Source: Neolentinus lepideus HHB14362 ss-1
Taxonomy: Eukaryota; Basidiomycota; Agaricomycetes; Gloeophyllales; Gloeophyllaceae
Assembly (NCBI GenBank): GCA_001632425.1
Contig: KV425551.1
Span: forward strand, 482,996-546,995
Length of the DNA: 64,000 nt
Direction: 5' to 3'
The notes under the pieces are model-generated. The model saw nothing but the letters and a program-made list of their open reading frames with translations, made no database searches and was not told the DNA's origin. Shown piece after piece: positions 58,801 through 64,000 of the stretch (position 1 is its first letter; each line of letters begins with the position of its first letter). The position numbers were made by a program, and so were the translations under genes.

Positions 58801-60243
58801 GGGCTCCGCGCGCTGCGCTTGGCACGGCGGCGCGCCTGCAGGGTCGGGTCACCGGTCCCCAGGTCCGCGCGCAGGGACTTGAGGCGCGCAGCGACCAGGG
58901 ACTGCGCGGACTCTTTGCGCGAGCGGCCGGACGAGGACGCGGCGCCGGTCTCGAGAGTGCGCCGGATGGCAGCGGTGCGTTCCGCGTCGGCGTGGGACCA
59001 CACAGTGAGGCACACGCCGTGGTAGGTAATGGTCGCGCCTGCGCTGGCGGCCTCGTCTGCTGCTGAGGCGGCGGTAGAGCTGGTCGTGTGCGGGGGAGGT
59101 ATAATTGACGGTGGGCCGAGGAAAGCGGAGGATGGGCGAGCATTAGCGAAGGGATCGTCGGCGTGATAGGGGTACATAGACGAGAGAGCACCGGTAGAGG
59201 CGCGAGGATCCGTGATAGAGCTGAAAACGGACGAGCGGAGAAGCCCCCCTCCCGAGGGCGCAAAGGGAGTAGAAGGGGCCGGTAGATTAAAAGTGAAAGT
59301 ATGTATAGTAGATGCGGGTTGTAATGTGGACGCTATGATTTCGACTTCACGAGTAAACGAGAGCTAGTGATGGGTTGTCAAGGTACTGGTGATAACAACA
59401 GATGTGATGAGCGCGCACCTTTAACGCCTTTGAGAGCATTTTGCCGACTTCCTGTTTACCTAGTGCACCTGCACCTTTGATGGTCTCTGCGTCCTTACCC
59501 TTCCTCTTCTTCTTGGAACCGACGGGGGAGGAGCCGCCAGCACCTGGGGTAACGGTGCTACCGAGTACTTCCGGTCTCCACCATCTGTTGACGGCGCCTT
59601 CGCTGTGGTGCAAGCCCAAGACAGAGTCGGGGTCAGATAGGGTCCAGGTATGTGGGGACTTTGGGAGCCCCGAAACTACGTAGAGAGAAGTGAGAGGCAG
59701 GGTGGGTACATGAGTAGGGCTAGCAGGGGGGTCTCTGGCGGAGCGGGTAGAAACGACCGAGGTACGGGTAGAGGCAGGAATGGGCTCCATACTCCTGCGG
59801 TGCTGGATACCGAGGACGCGCGATGCCTTGTCTGGGCTGGCGCGGACAGGGGATGAAGGAGGGTCGATATTAATGTAATCAGCGAGCTCGTCGGCGACAA
59901 GTGCGTCCTCTTTCTTGTCTGCGTCGCTCCTGAAGGATTGTAATAACTTATCGTGCGAGTTAAAGACGGTGTTGCCGCTGGAAGAGACGACGTTGAGTAC
60001 AGGGGTGGGGTGCGAGTTGGCAGGTGCGGGGAGTGCCTTTTTGGGATCCGGGGCGGAGAGCTTAAAGCTGCGAGTGGTCGAGGTGGATCGCAGGCTCATG
60101 TTCGTCGCCTTGTGCGCTAACGAAAAGACGGTCTTGCCCTCCTGCTCGCCCAAAGACTGGTCGGACTGTCGCATTCTGAGGAACTTTTCGCTGGGCTTGG
60201 GCGACGCGGCCACAGCAGGTGCCGGTACTCGCGAAGAAGCCAT
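55812..60243 (-). CDS. DENN-domain Rab-GEF-like protein
   Basis: Likely guanine nucleotide exchange factor for a Rab GTPase, about 1,300 residues. It starts MASSRVPAPAVAAS. A u-DENN region lies around residues 110-420 (SRVLGIQHRRS, LYVVSGLPKSPHTWTL, TFTFNLPAPS; then ITYHGVCLTVWSHADAERTAAIRR). A long Ser/Ala/Arg insert precedes the core c-DENN domain (STLFLPGDTVFWLPYALTLVSRHPIYDLMRDYLTLSW; IALAPTGRVLFVSRHPAMLGIAVSTVKYLVELRGW). A d-DENN-like region with YIPDHCVPSEFKEAFPAGRF follows. The C-terminal third has coiled coil (AFVDARDDLETKIGRLSRRLNFL; LKDTEAAHRDAVKELQTMRETMEKME) and a long disordered Ser/Thr-rich tail. The target Rab cannot be told. About seven introns. Converges on VPS13, 233 bp between stops. 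GC content is clearly higher in the 58.6-59.1 kb insert. Confidence 0.88.
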
Positions 60244-60838
60244 GAAGGAAAGACCAGAAAGAATAAAAGAGAGTGAGAGAGATAAACGGTCCGTTGGAGC
60301 AGTCCCGTAATGTTATGAGCCGTAATACTAATATTGCCATTTCCTTTGCGGAACAAACATTCTGAAACGCTGCGATATTAACCGAGCACGCGGCCTTTCC
60401 CCAGTCATGGGCCTATCAGAGTGTCTCTCCAAGGCACCGGCGCGTCCGGTAGCCTCGAGATGCTGATCTTTACGTGTTTTTGTGAGAGTGCGCGTTTCTA
60501 ACTGGAGGAAAGGCAGCTCGCGACCGCTACTGAACGTTGCTCTTGGTGACTCTGTATTTGTGGCTGCCATAGAACGTATCCTTGATGCCACATCCTTGAC
60601 TACCACATCCTGCCACATCCTGACCTGAAATTTGAAACCGGGCATCGACGTTCAACAAAGTGGCAGGATCTTCGATCACCTGATCGGACTATTCGATGCG
60701 TCATCGACCATACTCATCCCACCCCAGTGCATTTGTCTGATATGTCGCCCTTCTCTGTCTTCTAGTCTACATTATCATCTTCTGTAATATCGCCAATAAA
60801 TAAATCCACTAAATATATACTCTGAGAAATAGTCCTGT
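60244..60838. other. Intergenic region, DENN gene to Mg2+ transporter gene
   Basis: About 595 bp between two minus-strand genes: DENN promoter and transporter 3' UTR. It contains one open frame of 105 codons (60328-60645, -) without recognisable domain, which I do not call as a gene. Confidence 0.45.
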
Positions 60839-62773
60839 TCAAGATCTTCGCGGGAAAATGTCTCGCAGCCACCGCCATCGCCGTCTACCTTCGCTCACAT
60901 CCGCATCCCGGTGCCCACCACTCGCGCCCTCCTCCGTCGACGGCGACCGCACGCTCACATCCCCGTCGCTGACCGCCCGTCTCATCGGGAACGCCCGTAC
61001 GCTCTCTCCCGGTCCCATTCCGCTCACTCTCCTCCTCCTCTCCCTCGGCACCACCGCGAATCCAGGGCTCACAGGGCTCAACCCGGTCGAGAAACTCGGC
61101 ATGGGCAGCGAAGGCGATAACGGGTAAGTGTGGTTACCATCCGCTGATGCAGGAGACTGTGTCGGGTGCCTGCCACGTCGAGGGGACAGGAAAATAGAGG
61201 GTGAGAGAACACGGGTATCCGTCTGACTGCGTGCGTGCTCGGCATGTATCTCCAGAGTCTGCGCTAGCGGGTCCGCCTCTGGCTCTGGCTCTTGTACTAC
61301 CACCTCGCCCAGTAGCGATCGTGGCTCGTCCGTGTATGCTTCCGTTGAAATCTCATCCAGGGCTTCATCGTCTTCTCCTTCTTCTTCGTGCCAGGGCCCT
61401 ACGTCTACACCCCCGGCACCCGCATACATACTGACCACCCAGACTCCCGCGAGAAGGACGATGATTCCCAGTGATACCAGCCAAAGCTGTAATACCGAGA
61501 GTAGAGAGAACTGATCATAATACACGAGTCCGTTGATAATCGATGAGAGGTTATAGAAGCAGAAGGCCACTGCCGAACAATTAGCTTGACACATGACAGG
61601 AGTAATGTTCATAACTTACAAGGGCAAACCAGCGTTGGATCGGCCAAGACCAAGCTCTTGTGCAGATACCACAGTTGCAACAGTGCAAACACCGCGAGGC
61701 CGAGAAGAAGCATCCAGGACTCCCACCTCCAGAACTGATTATCGCCCTTCACCGTCAGCACCAGAAGCTCGACGCCGCTCTTCGCAAAGATAAGACACAT
61801 CCCGGATAGGATGCCTGACATGGAAGCATATGACACTGCCAAAAGAGTCGCTGTTCGCTCGTCGGCTTTCGACTTGGGCGGAGGGGAACGCGAGGGAGAC
61901 GGGGAAGCACTGGAACGGGATGACGACGCGCGCTTACGGTCGACTAGTGGAGTGCGCTCCGTCACAACTTGCGTTGTAACTGGGTCCGTGGGTAGGAGGG
62001 TGGGTGAAAGAGGCGGGGTCTCGGGCAAGGCGATCCGGCGGCGTCGGCGGGTGTACGAATACTCGACGATATGCGTCTACGGAGTATGAGTGTCTGGAGC
62101 GTGAATGGCGGCACAGTAAGACTTACAATACCCAGACATAATACGACGACCAAGCCAAGTATTGAAAAGTAAGCGACGAACGCTGGTCGTCGGAAGAGTC
62201 GCAGCAGATCTTCGAGCGAATGTGTAGGCTCGGGCACGATCCCGAACACGGCGATGAGGACGGCTCCGCCGGCGATGAGCAGTGTGCCGAGGACCATCCA
62301 TGGCGAGAAGACGTCGCCCAGGAGGAAGCGGGCGAAGAAGGCGTTCCATAGAAGGGAGACCGCGCCGAGTGGTGCGAGGATGACGACAGGGAGGGAGGCG
62401 ATTTGGAAGAGTGATCCCAATATGTTGGAAGATACGAACACAGCTGTACGAAGAACATGTGAGGTTCAGATTGAGAATGTAGACAGATGCAGATGAGCAC
62501 GCACCGAAACCCAACAGCCAGAGCCTTCAGAAACCCAAAGATGAATCACGATGAGTCCAACTCACTCAATCTATCACAGATAAAAACAATTGGAATCGCG
62601 ACTCACGGTCTCCGATGCTCGACCCGCTGCTCGCTCTCGGGCAGCGCCTGGTTCAAGACATGGCTCTTCCGCTGGATGGTCAGGCCCAGCGACTGCACAC
62701 ACGACGCCAGCAGGCCGATGACGATGCCGGCGGGGATAGAGATGGTCGGGTCGCCGTGTTCTGCTGCATGCAT
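60839..62773 (-). CDS. NIPA-type magnesium transporter
   Basis: Multi-pass protein of the NIPA/DUF803 branch of the drug/metabolite transporter superfamily, thought to move Mg2+. The start MHAAEHGDP leads into the first helix (ISIPAGIVIGLLASCVQSLGL) and the conserved IQRKSH loop. Further helices: LWLLGFAVFVSSNILGSLFQIASLPVVILAPLGAVSLLWNAFFARFLLGD, WMVLGTLLIAGGAVLIAVFGI, FSILGLVVVLCLGI. A cytosolic Ser/Arg-rich loop (RKRASSSRSSASPSPSRSPPP) follows, then TATLLAVSYASMSGILSGMCLIFAKSGVELL, and helices to LAFCFYNLSSIINGLVYYDQFSLL. The APLGAVSLLWN and SGILSGMCLIFAKS motifs are family hallmarks. The C-terminal ~180 residues are acidic then Arg-rich and disordered. About four introns. Substrate is inferred from family. 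Confidence 0.9.
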
Positions 62774-63167
62774 AGGAATGGATGGACGGCGGGGCGAGTA
62801 ATAATAGTATATGTGTGTGTTCGTGTGGAGGCTGCCCGCGCTGCCTCGAGGGCGCGACGGAGTCAGATCGTATCGGTGGTGCCACGTGATCGAGAAGGAT
62901 CGTCTGCCACCGACGTTGCCATTTCTGATCGTCTGTTGTGGCCAAACGACATGCGACCAATTCCGTCGAGTCATCATTTGGATCTGATAGGTTGCGATTG
63001 TATACATTGGTGGCGACATGCCACTTAATTATAACGCTCTGTGCTAGTAAATACAAAAATATACAAGTAAGTGAATTACAAGAAAGTCATCACATAGCGC
63101 CTAAATTAGCAGCAGGCAGTAGGGGCGAAATAGCGTCAACTCAAGCAGATCAATCAAAAGCGATGCC
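62774..63167. other. Intergenic region upstream of the Mg2+ transporter
   Basis: About 395 bp containing the transporter promoter and the 3' UTR of the DUF7918 gene. A CACGTG core lies near 62883. No coding sequence supported. Confidence 0.45.
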
Positions 63168-64000
63168 CTAAGTGAGGTCGATGACCTCTCGCGAGGTAGA
63201 GACCTTTTCGTCCGTCAAAGGCTCCCTCTTTACTTTCTTTGTCTTGGTGCCACTACTCCTAGAGATCTGAGATGGGGGCGACTGTAACTTCGCGCGTCAC
63301 GCATGAGAATTTCAGATAGTGCAGACACTTACGCCTACGAATTCCATCTCTCCGTCATCTATCGCAGCTCGTGTCCTCTTGCGCTTGGGCTTGACGTCAA
63401 CATCTTTAGCAGAAACCTGCCGAGCAGTGGCCGCAGCCTGGGGCGCAATGCCGTTTGCTCGAAGGACGTCTGTCCCGCACACGGGTAGTAGCCCGTAAGT
63501 TTGAATCCGAACGGCACTCCGTGGGACATACCTATGGAATTATACCGGAATACAAACGTTGCAACAGGCGCAGCTTCCAATTTCTTAGCCACGATCCCTG
63601 CTGCCCGGATGGAGGGAGCATCATCCCCTAACCTTCGGTGCCAAAGTAAGCTATCTTCTCGCATCAGAAGAGTAGACGATCACCTACTTAACACTGTGGG
63701 AGCCGGCCTTTTTAGTACGCTCGTGGATCTTTCGCTCTTTCGGAATCCCTTCTGATATAGATCCCCGCCAACTTCGTATCACCTTCGTACATTCAATTCT
63801 CCATATCTCAAGCTTGATTTGCCCCAAGTTCTGGACCCCTGGGCTGTTTTCTAAATAATGGTCATCATCTGTTGGCACCCAGATAAGTACCAGATTCTGA
63901 TAGATTATGCAGATATAAATAGGAAATACCGGTGAGATCCAGAGAGGAGAATATTAGCGGCTTTTCTGTGCTTTCAGAGGTGCGATGTCCAGTCATGGAC
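63168..64000 (-). CDS. DUF7918-type basidiomycete protein (5' end beyond window)
   Basis: C-terminal part of a protein family widespread in basidiomycetes and of unknown function. From the window edge: KPLIFSSLDLT, then DDDHYLENSPGVQNLGQIKLEIWRIE, GIPKERKIHERTKKAGSHSV, a segment around RRLGDDAPSIRAAGI, TFVFRYNS, and the family marker DVLRANGIAPQAAATAR. A basic NLS-like run (KPKRKRTRAA) follows. The last exon ends VKREPLTDEKVSTSREVIDLT. At least four introns lie at about 63285-63335, 63490-63535, 63655-63685 and 63868-63925. VKRE fits a sumoylation consensus and the terminal VIDLT fits a SUMO-interacting motif. The first exon(s) lie past position 64000, so the gene is partial here. Confidence 0.8.

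Noticed and set aside
58497..59066. Long + strand open frames across 58.5-59.1 kb
   Set aside because: They arise from the GC-rich insert of the DENN gene on the minus strand. Repetitive Arg/Ala composition and no domain.
60328..60645. 105-codon minus-strand open frame between the DENN and transporter genes
   Set aside because: No recognisable domain, high Arg/Thr content, no supporting splice or conservation signal. It could be part of the DENN 5' UTR or a real microprotein, but I cannot support it.
1..64000. Transposons, viral insertions, CRISPR arrays or horizontally transferred islands
   Set aside because: No reverse transcriptase, transposase, terminal repeats, direct-repeat arrays or abrupt composition change beyond the DENN insert were seen.

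Overview
This window is nuclear DNA of a filamentous basidiomycete fungus, most likely an Agaricomycete. Genes are dense, lie on both strands, and are cut by many short introns (about 45-65 nt, mostly GT-AG with CTNA-type branch sites). Intergenic gaps are usually 100-600 bp. Two proteins belong to families I know only from basidiomycetes: the 12.5-13.9 kb gene and the DUF7918-type protein at the right edge. No transposon, CRISPR array, rRNA or secondary-metabolite cluster is visible. I count 23 protein genes and one tRNA. Exon ends were inferred by hand from splice motifs and reading frame, so individual splice sites can be off.

Layout. 0.3-2.7 kb: a divergent pair, SGT1 co-chaperone (-) and a GST-like protein (+). 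3.2-7.5 kb: a GT31 galactosyltransferase-like membrane protein (+) converging on a conserved fungal membrane protein (-). 7.9-12.0 kb: DNA ligase I (+) converging on the mitochondrial pyruvate carrier MPC1 (-). 12.5-15.1 kb: a basidiomycete protein of unknown function (+) converging on isopentenyl-diphosphate isomerase (-). 15.5-21.3 kb: meiotic cohesin REC8 (-), divergent from a GRAMD4-like membrane protein (+). 21.6-27.7 kb, all on -: an intron-bearing tRNA-Glu(CTC), DUG3, phosphoacetylglucosamine mutase and a DysF-domain protein. 27.8-36.9 kb, all on +: the HSCB/JAC1 J-protein, a large DEVH-box RNA helicase and AP-2 alpha-adaptin. 37.1-43.3 kb, all on -: a PH-C2-RasGAP, a fatty-acid elongase and a tiny spliced gene of about 70 codons. 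43.9-55.6 kb (+): a complete VPS13 lipid-transfer protein. 55.8-64 kb, all on -: a DENN-domain protein, a NIPA-type Mg2+ transporter and a DUF7918 protein cut by the window end.

The genes are mainly housekeeping and do not form one pathway. Membrane traffic and lipid handling are well represented (AP-2 alpha, VPS13, DENN, GRAMD4-like, DysF, elongase, IDI1), but this looks like ordinary gene-order coincidence. The points most worth a second look are gene-structure oddities (a 13-nt microexon, two 20-nt exons in MPC1, two successive GC-AG introns in VPS13), the tiny spliced gene beside VPS13, the unknown-function families, the SUMO-like tail of the DUF7918 protein, and a possible organelle-targeted isoform of IDI1.
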